DNA of 64,000 nt, from the NCBI GenBank assembly GCA_021904315.1, contig CM038913.1, forward strand, positions 4,277,958 to 4,341,957. Direction: 5' to 3'. Made by a program: the position numbers and the translations under genes. The notes beneath the pieces are model-generated. The model did not search any database. It saw nothing but the letters and a program-made list of their open reading frames with translations, and was not told the DNA's origin. The DNA comes from Sphagnum magellanicum. Lineage: Eukaryota; Streptophyta; Sphagnopsida; Sphagnales; Sphagnaceae. This document shows positions 37,020 to 50,599 of the stretch, one piece after another (position 1 is the stretch's first letter; each line of letters opens with the position of its first letter).

Positions 37020-39895
37020 GTGTGTGATTTGGGAATTAAGTTTATTAATTAGAATTTTTACTTGGTGTCGTGATACATTGGGATAATTAGAGCAGTTTGC
37101 TGATTCCTTCCTTTGGTGTTGAATGCATACAAGAGATAATATTTATGAGGAAAAGCTTTGGTCCTGGTCCCACCATGCTATGCAGAAAGCCCTTTTGGTG
37201 TGCGTTAATCCACAGCTATACACGCTCCAAGTACCTCAGGTACACACTTTGCCACAATTTTGTCACACATTTTCACACTTTGGCAGACGTTTTACACTTT
37301 GTGCGGAAGTTGGGCACATGTTCTGCAAGAATTAGAGTGTGGCAGATATGCCACCAATGGTCTTGGCAAAGCAGTTTTTAAACTTTTGGACATAACTGGA
37401 GCTGGCTAGCTATGCATAATTTGTGTGGCACTTTGTATATTGTCTGTGTATACCTAAGTTCTGTAAGAGATGTTTCTTTCATAACTCTTGCTTGCTTTTT
37501 GCAACATTATCCACCTGCTGCCTTCATTCCTCACGCTTCAGACAAAAAATCAATTCTTCTTTTGGGTGCCCAGAAAAAGCAAATGAAGGGCTTTGTATTA
37601 TTGCATCTACCAATGTGATCCCATAACTAGGGTTTGTATTATTGCTGCATCAACAATCAAGTGAATTTTTTGGGGACAAAGATTTATGGTTCTTTCACAC
37701 AAGAATTGGGAAAACTTTAGACAAATGTGTTTTTCAAGTGTGAAATTTGACGAAATTTGCTAAAATTTGAAAAATTCGCCAAATTTTTTATGTCACCAAA
37801 TTGGGAAATTTTACTTTTTAATTTTATTCCAAAAACAAAAAAACCCCCTTCTATAAATGTGATCCATAACTTCATCAAGCAATGAAAGGTGAACATGATC
37901 CATGACTTCATCAAGCAAGGAGGTGAGCATTTCAAGGTGTGAACCTCACTCTTGATTATACATCAGGTGTGACCCCCATCCCCCCTCCCCTCCCCCCCCT
38001 TGCCCTCAAACAACCCCTCAAATTAGTCCTAATTCAACTCTTAAACAAGTCCTTAAACATCCCCAAAGTAGAAACCAAGATAACAAGAAAATCCAAATCA
38101 ATGTGGCATACATTAGAAAAAATATTGTCCATTTCAACCATATATTTGTGATTATAACTCAACTAAGGTCCAAATCAACATATTTTGCAATTACATATAT
38201 GTTAGTCTTATGTGTCATACTAATTGCAAGTCCATGTAGTCACATATGCGACTATAAGAAGGGTTCAATCATATTTTTGTTATGGATGCAACTATGGCTT
38301 ATGACTGGTGAAGTTTTTGTGGAAAACATAGATGAAAAGTGACAATATATCATTCAATTTTGATTGCTTCCATTAACTAATGATATTATAGATGTTTTTG
38401 CAACTATAATGGTAATTTTTGCAACTACACAGATAAAATTTGCCATGTATACAAAGAAACATATCACACATGCATGTGGCAAACTTTGTTAATTGAATTG
38501 AAATACTATATACACATTCAACATATCTTTTTATGGGTCCTTTTTGCAATCATTCTTAGGTCTTCCATGCCTTTATTTAATGTAGGTCTTCTTTGCACAT
38601 AGATGGAAAATTATTCCACATGGGCCCATTAGATAAATATAATGGTTCCTAGTGAGAAGAACTTTCAATTGTGACCATTACTTATTACAATATTACTGTA
38701 CAAACATGTCCATTCACCCCACTATCCACTAAATGGACAACAAGCCATGCACAAGTTTAAACAATATCATAACCCATAACTTGTAACAAGCCCATGACTA
38801 AAGAACTATGTTTAAGGAAAATTGGCCATTGATTAATTCTAATATAGATGAACAAAATGTAAAAAAGACCCAAATTGTAATGCAACATCCATGGTCAAAG
38901 AATTTTATGTTAATGTCGTTTATTACAATCACTAGAAACAAAAATAGAAACACAATAATTGATTTTCAATCAAAATTTTAGGGGATAGATTACTTCTTTC
39001 AAAGTAATAATAGTGTAGCCATTAATCCTTCCATAACTTTAAACCCTAAAATAAATTTTGTGTTTTGAATAAAGCAATGAAAACCAAGAACAAGATGAAT
39101 ATAACGAAGGTGACATTAAATAAGATGAATATGAAGAAAACAATGATGACCACAACAAGATGAACATGAAGATACAATGGCAACCATGAATTAAATGTAC
39201 AATAAGAAAGAAATGAAGATTAAAAATAAAACAAACATGAAAAAGATACAAAGCTAATGAACAACATATTTGAACACAAAGAAATAGGCCACACCCACAA
39301 AATAATTGTGTGAAGACAAATGACAAATAATCATCATACCACATGAATGCAAATATGAATAATGAAAACTATGAAATTTTTTGAGCATTACAAACACAAA
39401 ACACAAATAAAGAATACAAAAAAGAAACCTACATCCTAAAATGGAACCAAAATTGGGTTTTTTTAAGCTTGGTTTGATTTTGGGTTAGCCCACTTTGGAA
39501 CCCTTATCAAATCCCATTTAAAAACCATATCTATAACTAAGGGGTTAGAGTCACACTTAATTCAAGAACCTAACCAATATGATGGTTCTAGTTGGAACCC
39601 AATTTCACAACCTAGATTTTGTTTCAAATAGGTTCCTTGGAATTGAAATTGGAATTGTCAAAGTGAGTAATTGTGCAACATTGGACAAGACTATTATGAA
39701 CCAAATATCTATTACTTTTATGAAAACCAAATATTGATCCATACCCTTCCATGTGTTCTTTCCATGGGCTCTTGAAGAACCTTTGAACTATCATTTTCAT
39801 TTGGTTACATTTTTCCATTCTTTTTTTCTTATTTTAATATTATGCCGACAACCTTAATCCTAACCACCAATGTAGCTTACTTTCTAGCATGAAGA
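37020..39895. other. Gene-free region with a C-rich patch
   Basis: 37100-37640 is more balanced in composition and carries repeated TTTTGYCACA / CACACTTT words, but no supported exon. A C-rich patch at about 37972-38000 has four runs of at least four Cs. The remainder is AT-rich with no gene recognised. Confidence 0.45.
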
Positions 39896-39901
39896 CAAGG
39901 G

Positions 39902-39972
39902 GGTCTAGTTGGGATTTGAACTCCCAACCACTAACTTTACAACCTTACCCTTTAGCCATTAAGGTAGTTGAA
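39902..39972 (-). mobile_element. tRNA-like SINE head (RNA polymerase III A and B boxes)
   Basis: On the minus strand TGGCTAAAGGG (39958-39948) fits the A-box consensus TRGYNNARNNG exactly. AGTTCAAATCCC (39922-39911) fits the B box, and the boxes are about 25 bases apart as in a tRNA. Short complementary arms (GTTGGGA/TCCCAAC) surround the B box, like a T arm. A clean acceptor stem and a CCA end are missing, so a tRNA-derived SINE or tRNA pseudogene is more likely than an active tRNA. Confidence 0.5.
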
Positions 39973-39974
39973 TG

Positions 39975-41590
39975 TCCTCCACTTCTCCAAAATTAACTCC
40001 ATTTCGATTGATATTAGTTGGCAATTGTGAGGTGAGGTGTGCATGGGAATGATTTTTTTGGGGTATTTTAAACCTACAAAAACTTACCTTGAGATTATAC
40101 TAGGTGGTTATCAAGTTGGGTATACATCAAGTAGTTCATAACTGACCCTTATGCATGGTGGGTTGGGTATTTTTAAAAAATAGCCTGGGAAATTGTTCAC
40201 TAGGGGTATTATTTAAACAAGCAAATTGATCACATGACGGTATCAAAAAATTCAATTATGTGATATCCTATGTCAAGGTTTTTCTATATGAATTTAAAAA
40301 GTAATGCCAGTGGAAACAAGACTCCCCTCAATTATGCCTAAATGGCTTTTTATGTAAATTTCATAGTGGGGCATGTGGCTTCCCAACAAGGAAACCACTG
40401 GCTAGATCATTTTTTTTGGCAACCTCCACTTTTTCAAAATAGTTGCAAAGTGCTTCTTTTTCTTTTTTTAAGGAAAGTGCAACTTACACCAACACAAAAT
40501 TCTATGGTAAAATGTGGCTCGCATTTTTTTTCCAAAGGTAGGTGAAATTGGCACCCACCAAAAAGCCTAAACAAAATTTAGTTCCATTTTGTTTTCAAGA
40601 TAAATGCAACTAACATCTAGAAAAGAATATATAATAGAAAATTCAAAGTGGCAATTAATTTTCTTATGTTTGGTAATGTTTCATGAATTAGAAACATGAA
40701 GTTTTATGGTTGTTGCAAAACTATAAGTTATATATTCTATGTACATTAATTTTATCCAATCCCCCTCATTTAATTGTTAGATGAAAATTAACTTTGAGTT
40801 CAAAAATGTTGTGCAAATCTTTAAGTTTTTTACTTATGTTTAAAATAACCAAAGGATGCCATCAAGATTTTAACTTACTACATACTATAATACTTGTTAT
40901 ACATCACCTTTTTTGAACAAAAATGGTTCACCTTTGGTGTTTTCACCCAAAATTTAGAATTTGAAGGGAAGTTGAACCTTAATTTGAAATTAGACTTTGC
41001 CCATTATAACTCAAAGTCCCACCCACCACATCCAAATGTTAGTACATAAACAAATAAGTACCTTCACCAAACTTGTTTAAGTCATGGAAACATAAACACC
41101 TAGATAAAAAATAATTGAACCTTTCAAATGGTAAACTAATCCAAACTTTCTAATCATTCCATGTTGTGATTGCATCTTGATAAGGGAGGTTTTTTTATGT
41201 ATAAAATTATTGTGGAAACATTCAAAAAATTATGTCTACATTAGGTCCCAACCTATTGTGTAGTTTATTTTTCATGAAGGTAAACCTTGAAAAAATGCGT
41301 TCATTTTCCATAGATCCAAAAACTAACACCACAACAATTTCTGCCAATTTTTGCCAATTCATTTAGCCATTTGGTTAACAAAATATTAATGTTAATTGTA
41401 ACCCACATCTTAATGATTCGATTCTTGTCAAAAGGTTCACCCATAGCCTTCGGTGCCTATGATTTCATCATAAGCTTGAATATGCTTGCCTACAAATCCA
41501 CAATGTTGGCACTCAAAGGTTTTGCAATTTACAAAAGTGAAGGTTTCACCTTCTTTGTTTCATAATAATGTTTTTTGATGGTCGCAAAAT
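39975..41590. other. AT-rich intergenic DNA
   Basis: No gene recognised. The part after about 41370 may be the eroded C-terminal end of the hAT remnant that follows on the minus strand. Confidence 0.4.
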
Positions 41591-43426
41591 AGAAGATAAA
41601 AACAAAATCAACAAAAAGCTCCATTTAGAACTATGGATACAATGCCAAAACCATTCATCAACTTAGAATTCACAAAATGTCAATCCAATTTTATCACAAC
41701 CATATTAGTTGTAATAGAACATTGGGCTTTCACTTCCCTAATGGATGTCAACAAAATATTTTTGCAGATGGTTTGGTTAATACTAGTAACTACATTGTAA
41801 ATATGAGCTTAATATCTATGATGAACCATCCAAAAGGAAAAAAAATTTAAACCATTGTTTAGACCAGTATCCCAATCTTGAGTGATGGTGGAATAATTGT
41901 TTCAACCACATCACAAAATAGCTTAAAATGCTCACATTGTAAAAGGTGGCAAGATTAAAGTACATCATGAAAAGATCAATTTAACAAATTTTCACGATTA
42001 CAACAATGTTACATATTGAACACATCCTTCCCTTGGGTAAATTTTATCAAAGCATTGACTACCTTCAAAATTGGTAGTAAACAAAATAGATCCAACAATG
42101 TGCGAACATCACAATGGAGGTCAAGATTTAACCTCATTTGAGCAATTGAAGCATTGTCATATGCCATCTTTAAAATCAAAGTTTTATACTTTGCCAACAC
42201 ACATTTCAAGGGCTCCAACATTGATATCCAATGAATTTTCACATTTTATAAAATCTTGAACCCCCTTGTTTCCACAATCTTAACAAGCTTAGTGAACTCC
42301 AAGTGTCACTTAGGGGAGCTAGAAAAGTAAGAATACAAAGATTGCAAAAGCTCTCCCAATTTAGTCACCATTGGAAGATTCGACAAAGCTTGGACATCCA
42401 ATTTTGTCCTATGGGCCATGTAATGTTGCCCCATCATGTAAGGAAAATATTTTTCTTTTAATTGTGTTATCACTATAGTGCAACAACTCTAAAAAAGAGG
42501 TGCACCATTTGCATTAAGACAAATAATATGTTCAATTGTCTTTTCCTAAGTTAATTTTTCTTGTTGCATGAGGGATTAAGCAATACAAGAGTAAAATTAT
42601 TTGCAGTTTCACCTTCTATAACACATTGAAGTGTCAAAATGATAGGCATTTAATTCCATGCCTATATCACATACACTTGAATAAAAATTCAAGACTGATT
42701 ATCAACCGTAACAACTTCATTTGCATTGAGAGAAAGGAAACTTGCATTAGCCACAACAATTGAATTTTTTTCAAGACTTGTTCATGTAAGCAATATGCCA
42801 TTTCCCACCCCGTTCTATAAAATTAATGTTTCATGGGATTGTTAAGAACATTGAATTGTAAAAATAAATTTTGCATTCACAACAACACATTTTGGGTTTT
42901 GCGACTAACTTTTGCAAGTACATACTAATCAGAAGGGACATATGTGACTAGTGATTAATGAGTTGTTAAACACATGTTGTTTCACCCATTTAGTTTCAAG
43001 GGATGTTTAGTTGCAAAACCTAGTCATTTAAACTATTACGATTTAAATTTTTTTTTATAATAATGAAATTCCATGTCATCATTAACCTTGGGATGATGAA
43101 TAAAGTGCATGCCATTTCAATTTAGTCATTTTCTCAGCTAAATGTGACAAAACATGCCTTGATGAATGGATGACATGTGTCAAAAATTTATAAACACATT
43201 ATGAATCATTGCACATGACTAAAAATCAATTTAGTTTACCCCATGTAGCTGACATAACCAAAAGTCAACCTAACTTAACCTAATTAGGCTAGTTATTTAT
43301 GTTAGGCAACCTAGGTTGGATGGCTTATATTAAAAACAAACATTACACTTCTAACTTAAGAAGCCTAGGTTAGCCTACCTAACTTAAGCCAAGTGGCCTA
43401 GTATCATATGTAGGTTATAAAAGTGA

Positions 43427-43485
43427 GGATTTGAACCCTTCACCTTCATTTTGGGGTTCAAATTTTCATCCATTACACTACCACA
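43427..43485 (-). mobile_element. tRNA-like SINE head 2
   Basis: On the minus strand TAGTGTAATGG (43480-43470) fits the A box and GGTTCAAATCC (43437-43427) the B box, spaced about 32 bases. No full cloverleaf can be folded by eye. It is probably a tRNA-derived SINE or tRNA relic. Confidence 0.45.
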
Positions 43486-43596
43486 TTTTTTTATACTAAT
43501 TATATTTAACACAAAATTATAAAGCTTAAAATTTTTAGCCTTGAATTAACTTTGGCCACCTTAAATTTACTTAGGTCAACCTGCCTACCACTTACC

Positions 43597-43674
43597 AACT
43601 TAGCCTACACCTATACCTCCCTAGGTTGATTTAAGATGAAGTCAACCTAAGGAGGTATAGATGTAGGTTAAGTT
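43597..43674. repeat. Inverted repeat, 33-bp arms with 12-bp loop
   Basis: Left arm 43597-43629 and right arm 43642-43674 are complementary at 30 of 33 positions. Both arms carry the word CTATACCTCC or its complement. Weaker complementarity reaches further out (CCACTTACC against GGTTACAAACT...). It could be a MITE, a foldback element, or the stem of a small-RNA precursor. Confidence 0.8.
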
Positions 43675-45069
43675 TGTAACCACTTGATAAAATATCTTAT
43701 AATGAAGCTACCTAGGTTGATTTGGCATAAAACTTAAAAAGTTAGGAACTTAGGCAAGCCTACGTAGGTTAACCTATTAACAAAATAACATATTGTAAGT
43801 ATATTTAAACATACTAAATGTAATAAATTTCTTATGTTTAGTTAAGTAACTTACAAGGTAGCCTATATTACAAAATAAGTTTTTACTAAATAGCCTACAT
43901 ACATAGGTTAATTTAATAGGTATGTTAATTTAAGCTAGCATGGTAAGTAGTTAAAAAGTCAAGGAGTTATGTGTCAAAACAACTATTAATATTGTAGTCA
44001 TGATTATAGTTAACAATAGATTATTTAGTACACATAAAAATGCATGTGAATTCATGACTTCAAAAAGCTCATGGTACACAAAAAATTATGGAATGCAATG
44101 ACAAATATTGGTGCCATAATTCAAAATGCACAAAAACTTATGGTGTCACAAAAAATCATGGATTGTCATGAAAATTTGTGACACCTTGTTGTTTAATGGC
44201 ATTCCATTTCATCATCACATGGAAGATTGAGTCATTCTTAATTGCAAAGGACAACAATATTTTTAACTAATTAATAAATGAGATTAATTCATCAAATCAA
44301 TGACATGAATCATAATGTGAAGTTAATGTCACAAGTCATGAGGTGTTGTGACTACTTGTTAACCTTATTGCCACGTGGCATGCCACATCAACATCACACG
44401 ACCATAAGTTGTCATTATTCATCAAAAGTTACAAGAATAAATGGAATTTTGTTATTACTTAATTTTGGGTGATTAAAAATACATTAGAAATACATTTTTG
44501 AAAATTTGATATTTGTGTAAAAACCATCAACTCGTGATATCAATTATAATTGCAAAACCATAATACCACATGGCACCACAATGTCATTTACAACTACATA
44601 GTCATTAACATGAACTTGTAGTTACAATTGTAGTAAAAGAAAACAATAATCATTTTATTAACCAATTCTAAACCCAAGATGTGTTGTTGTGATTGTTGTG
44701 TATTCATTCATTAGGCATCTTCGATTCAACAAATGAAACAACAATGCAAACTACACTATTTTTTTCTTCACGTCCATTAGATTTACACCTTCAACAACTT
44801 GTTGCAACATTGTTTCAAGACCCCTTAACAAAATATAGTTTTTCATTTGTAGCATGTGCATTGGTTTTCAAGAAATAATGTTCCCTCACCTTAAGATTTA
44901 GCATAGATACTAAGGCTTTGCAACATCCAACATGTTTCCATAGATAATCAATCTTAAGAACCATCAGCTTATTTCTCCCCCCAATTTGGGTGCATATTTT
45001 GCATCGAACCTAAACAACCTTGCCATTAGCCCCAAGCACAAATTTTGCCCATGGAAGCTACATTGCCCA

Positions 45070-48000
45070 TGTATCCTAAAAATGCATGTTAAATTCATAT
45101 GCCTTCTTTCTTTTTTTGATAGCTCAATATCCCTTTTTGCAACAATAAGGTCCAAAACCACATAATCAAGTTCAATGGCAAGAGTAAAAGTTGATTTAGG
45201 TTGAATGGCAAGAGGACCAATAGAAGAGTTAATAGAAACAACATCCCCTTGAAGGATTCTGGCTCCAAAAAAAATTGTATTCAAAATTCTTAGGGGGTTG
45301 TAATTTTGTTGTGAATTTCGACATGGTAAGAAAATGCCAAGAATCCAACAAAAAATAGATTTGATAGATAGGCTACAAAGGGAATCATGATTCAAGGTGA
45401 CATTGTGATTATTGACACAAAAGGAATCAAGATTGAAGATAAGGTGACACCATGAATTGCTACTATTGATGCAAAAGGATTAGGCAATTATTGATGACTA
45501 GACACAAGTTGCAAACATATGATATTGACATATAGAGAGAATTACAAAGGGACTAAACGACACAAGGATTTGGAACAAGGTGACATGGTTCCAGATTCTT
45601 GACGATCACAACTTGTAACAATGAAAAAGAACACGACAATTAAGGTCTAAAGCTTTAACTCAAAAATCTACTAACCCTTAAACCCTAATGAAAAAGTTTA
45701 CCCAAAAAAATTGTGAAAGTGTCAAACCACAAACCAGGGATTTTAGGAATGAAATGATGAACACAATGAAAGACAAACCTTGAGGCTTGAGGTCCATTGT
45801 TTAAGTCTTGACTCTTTGACTTTCACAACTTATGAAGGAATCACAATGCACACAACACACCTTCAAGCCCAATAATTGACATTAGACAGTGTGCAGTGAC
45901 ACACATGAAAACATTTGATGCATTCAACGTTCAAGCTTTGAGCTTCAAAGTGCAACAATGCACACACTATTCAACAAAAAAACATAGAAAACATGAAAGA
46001 AGAAAGACATAGAATACTTGAACAATGGAATGTCATTGAAGTTGAAGGTGAAGAAAAACCTTCCAAGAAAATCGATAGTTGGTCTAACAAAAAATCAACA
46101 TCAAAGGAAAGCTCCAAACTCCAATTTGTCAAGTCCTCACGCAAACTTGCAACTCCAAAGAAGATAACTACCATCACCCAGACTCCAATGTGAAGATCAT
46201 GATTTTGCAAGACCAAGGATCGTCAAGCAATAACTCTAAACCCTAATGAATCAAAGATTATCCCAAGGTGGCAACTCTACGGTGAGATGATCAAAGAGGT
46301 GGCAAACTTTTACTGCAAATAGATCGGGAAGGCAAAGCATACGTGATCAAAGCTTTGAACACTGGTCGCTTACAAGCTGGTACTGGTTCTGACACAATAC
46401 TAGCCTAGTAGTGTCCTGGATACTACTGTTGATACAATTAAGACCCACTTTAGATGGGGGTGCAGTGTCCAAATTACTAGGAACCGATTTGGACTCATTT
46501 GAAGCAAGTTGGATCCTTGAGTTGGACCATTGCCTTGGACCCTAGCTTGCATCTTGGTTCTTCAAATCATGAGCCCTCTTCTTAAGCTCTTTGTTTTTGG
46601 GTCTGAACCAATTGATTTTCCTTCCAAAATGGTGCCATGTAGATTTAGCATCTCAATTTGCCACTTTTGGGTCTTGGACCATTGTATATAGGTCAGGGGT
46701 CCAATTTATGGCTCTCATCCAATAGGATTGCTCTATTTCATTGGACCATGCAACTTGGACCTTCATCTAAAATGGCCCTGAGTAGTGTCCTTGATAATAG
46801 TGATGATACCAGGTGCGAGCCTTAATACTGGTTCCAAGTTACAACCTTGTAAATTGCTACCAATAGAGAGTAAAGGCACAAATTTTGCAAAATTCACAAA
46901 AACATTTATTCAATCAAATGAATTCGGCCAGTGATTTTTTTGCAGCAAATTTTCGCTATTTTGTGAATTTTTTTTGGAAAAAAGAATATTCTGTCATAAA
47001 TTCTCTGTCTTTTGAAAAAAAAAAGGCCAAAAAAGATTAAAAAATCTTTAAAATGGCCAAAAAATTTCACAACTACTTACAACTTGAAAGGGTGCTTAAG
47101 ATTTTTCTACTTTCATATTTTGAATGTGGCAAAAATCTGGCTAAATATTCTTGTGGATGGTCACCACTTGACCAAATGACACACTCTCTTGAATGGTAAT
47201 TAGAATTTGACAAGCTTATTGGTTCTTGCATATTTAATCCATTCAAATTCCTTCTTTTCTTGGTCTTTTAATGGAAAGACATGGAAATTTAACACCCTTA
47301 TAACTTATAATTTAGGTGTGCTAGAAACCAAGTGGGTGCAAAAAACAAACTAGTAGGGTCAATGATTTTTGACCTGGTCTATTGCAAGAATTGTTATTTA
47401 TAAATAAATTGCAGTGGATGAATGGATGTCAACAATCATTAATTGAATGCTTCTGTAACAATATCATAAATAAGAGTTGTTGGAATTTACCTTAATAAGT
47501 ATTGGTTTTATAAATGTGACTTTTTTGAACATCCTAAATTACTAACCAACATAAATGAATCAAACTAAGGACATTTTCAATTAATGAATGATGAGTTAGT
47601 GGTCATTATTTGATGTGCAGGGTATTTGCAAAGTCAGCAAAATTTCAAATGCAAAAGATTTGAATCTAGGATGGCTTGGGACAAAAAGAATTGAACTTAG
47701 GAAGATATACTTGGGATGGCAGGATTAGGTTGCAAAGAGGTTGATTAAAGGTCTTAAGTTAAGGTAAAATAGAGATTGCTTAAAGGATCTTAAGTTAGTG
47801 GTATTAAATGCGTCAAATAAATAATTTAAAGTTCTTAATCATATTGAGAAAATATACCTTCAAGTATAATATCATTACATTAGGTTTCAAGAAAGGATAA
47901 CACAATGTTATATCATTAATGTTAGAATTACATATATTTTTGTCAATTTTCAACCCATTTATTGCCATGATATCCCCTTCCCCCTCAAATACTTCATCCA

Positions 48001-49250
48001 TTCATAACTATAAATTATTAGATTTCAAATAAAAGATTAAAAAATAGATAGAACTATAATGCATCTACATAAGGTGATTGTTTCAGAAGTATTTTTAAAC
48101 CCAATTTCAAGATACTTCAGTTCATTTTTACAAAGGTGGTTATTGGTCACAATTGTAAGGTGGAGAAGGTATCCCCAACTTGGTGTGTTAGGCAAGGTCC
48201 CATGTAAAGGCTAGATAACATAGCACTCTCTCCCACATGGGCCCATGTGTTATTTGATTATGAACTCATTAGAATGTCAATTCAAAAAATTCTCCACTCT
48301 CCTTGTGTCAAAGGATTATTGTCAAAAATAAATGTGTTTTCACATTCATGCCCAATGTTGCATGAAAATAGTATGGCGTGTTTTCATACAATGTTGGAAA
48401 ACTTGAAGGATGCACTAAAGCACAATGTGTTTGCATCTTTCACACCTACATTCAAATGTCTTCATGTGCCAAATGTTCCTATTAGAAAAAATTGTGAGAT
48501 GGTGGGAACTTACAAACATGAGTTTAGAGTAAATACTCATAGATTTAAGATTAGTCAAGGAATAAAAGAATAGGTGTCATCTAAACATCTTTGAAACATC
48601 CTCCAAATAGCCCTTGTATCTTCCAATATTTGCTTTAAAAAAGTTCCTATTTCAACACCATATGGATTTTAGATCTTCATGGAGGTAAAGTTTTAAATGG
48701 ATGTCTTGGCATTGTCCCATAATACACCTCAACTTATTATGAAATACCTGAATCAATTAAAAGTTGGAGATTATAAGACCACACATTTTGGTTTTCAATT
48801 GTCAATAGCTCATCCATGCCCACCATACATGGACACCCTACAAAGTGAATTGCATCCATTACATAATTGATTTATAAACAAGTCAATGAAAACATTTATC
48901 ATCTTGGAAACTGAAGATTGAAAAATGACTTGAACTATTGTAGGTTCATATTACAACATATTGATTTGCATTGTTTTGAGTTTCATTTGCTAACAATGTT
49001 AATATATGCACCATTTAATTGGAGACAAGATTATGCCATTTGCCGTAAGTTGTGACTATAATTTTAACAACCTTTGTAGCTTGCTTTAATCTCATTTGCA
49101 TAACCAAGTTCACCATGAATAATTAAGTTGATACACTTTGGTAAGAAATCCTTATTAAAAACCCAAGAGATCCAACAACTAGCCATCTCAAAGGAACATG
49201 GGAACTTGAAACTAGGACATATACAAGCCAAAACAATCAAACCTGAGTAA
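45070..49250. other. Gene-free region
   Basis: AT-rich. At 46410-46830 a patch is rich in TTGGACC words and contains two related phrases AGTAGTGTCCTKGATA (about 46411 and 46783), suggesting repeat debris. The 108-codon plus ORF 48247-48573 and the minus ORF 47813-48001 have no recognisable motif and are not supported as genes. Confidence 0.45.
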
Positions 49251-50560
49251 CAAACACCAAGACCTCAAGCAGAAAGGCCATGCTCAAGCTGATGTTCAAA
49301 GCCCAAAAGGACCTGAATTCCTCAATTGTTGAGATGTGGTCTTCTTCACCCACAGCAATTCACTATGATAAGAGGCTAACAATTCCAACATACAGAATCT
49401 TCAAGGGTGCAGCAATCTACCCATCTATGTCCATGAGAGTTACAGTCGTTGCTAATAGAGATAGGCTAGCCCAGCATCAAGAATACAAAACAACACCCAA
49501 TTGAAGAGTGTTGTTGCAATAGTTCATGTAGCACTCATGCACAAAGTTCTTTGAAGAAACCAAGAGGACGAATGGGGACTGAATGGCAACTCTGTAGCTG
49601 AGGTTCCTGAATGCGAGATGACCAGCTGCAACTTCATCAACTAACACAGAAAAATCTCCTTTCCCGTTTTCTTTTTTCCCAAGGGCTTCTTTCCCTGCAC
49701 ATCCATTCACTAGCTGTCTACCATGTCACCTAAAGCAAGCACAATTTTCATCAACCTGTTTCCAGCAAGGTATTATTGTATGGTAGATAACATGAACCAT
49801 ACTTGCAAAGTAAATGTCGATACAACAGTCAAAATCCTAATTCAACTCTGAATGCAAATGCAACTCTCAGACAGAGAGAATGTCCATTCTCAGAGTCTAT
49901 TTTCAGTACAAGCAGCTGCCCTTCATGTATTTGTGATGATCATCACTAAGATGAGACAAGGATCTGAGTAGTCTGTGTGAACCCACAATTCCACTTTACC
50001 CATCAACAACTTTTGCAGTACATCGCACTTCTTCCAAGAGCACACAGGATAGAAGCAGAGGTGGCACTCAGAGATCATGACAATTGTAAGCTTTCTTGTG
50101 TTATTACTCTGTGTGTGTCTGTCTACTGATTTCTTCTTCTCACAGTACGTGTGGTTGCGTTACTTGCCGAAAGATTTTGACATGGAAATCGTCGGACGCA
50201 AATCGAAAAATTGGATACCTTCTGTGTAAGATGCAGAACCTCTTGTTTTCCTTCTATGTGATCAAACTATATGATTTGAAATGAATTTTTTCTGCTGTCT
50301 TCACTGTAGGTCAGAGAGAGAGAAACGGTGACTGGAGAAGGTACGTAGATGCAATATGCTGATGCTGGAGAAGGCCAGTGCAGCTTTCTCTGTTCTTATG
50401 ATAGCATGTGTGCCTGGGATGTGGAGAATGCATGGCTTTTCAGCTTGACCTGGATATTTGTTGTACACAAATGAGAGGTACCCGGATTTCAAACAGAAGA
50501 AGACAGGGGAAGCAGTCTGGCTTAATGACTGACAAAACCTGCCATGGGTGGCAGCAGAGA
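49250..50560. other. More balanced sequence upstream of a PPR relic
   Basis: Composition is less AT-rich than to the left. A 74-codon plus ORF (49280-49504) and a 77-codon minus ORF (49477-49710) overlap at their ends; I recognise neither. 50090-50350 precedes the plus-strand PPR relic and may have been its promoter and leader, but no TATA box or splice pair could be fixed. Confidence 0.35.
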
Positions 50561-50599
50561 TGGCTGCATTGGCACCAGGCAAAGTGCAATTGCACTCTT

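Larger units (their letters stand above)
43240..43960. repeat. Cluster of CCTAGGTTA / TAACCTA words
   Basis: Words of the type AACCTAGGTT, TTAGCCTA and TAACTTAAGCC occur on both strands many times in about 700 bases and form several local inverted pairs. The cluster surrounds the long hairpin at 43597-43674. The sequence may be a nested foldback element or satellite inserted into the hAT remnant. Confidence 0.5.
41600..45070 (-). mobile_element. Decayed hAT-superfamily transposase remnant 2
   Basis: Transcription order on the minus strand is preserved over 3.4 kb. 45057-44962 encodes L-P-W-A-K-F-V-L-G-A-N-G-K-V-V, one stop, then V-R-C-K-I-C-T-Q-I-G-G, the BED-finger Cys pair. 44940-44822 follows with L-W-K-H-V-G and H-Y-F-L-K-T-N-A-H. 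42242-42009 encodes H-W-I-S-M-L-E-P-L-K-C-V-L-A-K-Y and L-D-L-F-C-L-L-P-I-L, the region around the conserved catalytic-core Trp of hAT transposases. 41960-41850 continues with a degraded C-D-V-V-E-T and S-Q-D-W-like stretch. Stops and frameshifts are frequent. The middle (about 44.7-42.3 kb) is unrecognisable and includes a SINE head and foldback sequence that may be later insertions. Terminal repeats were not identified. Confidence 0.7.

Noticed and set aside
48247-48573. 108-codon plus ORF as a small gene
   Set aside because: No motif, no promoter or splice context, and AT-rich surroundings where such ORFs arise by chance.
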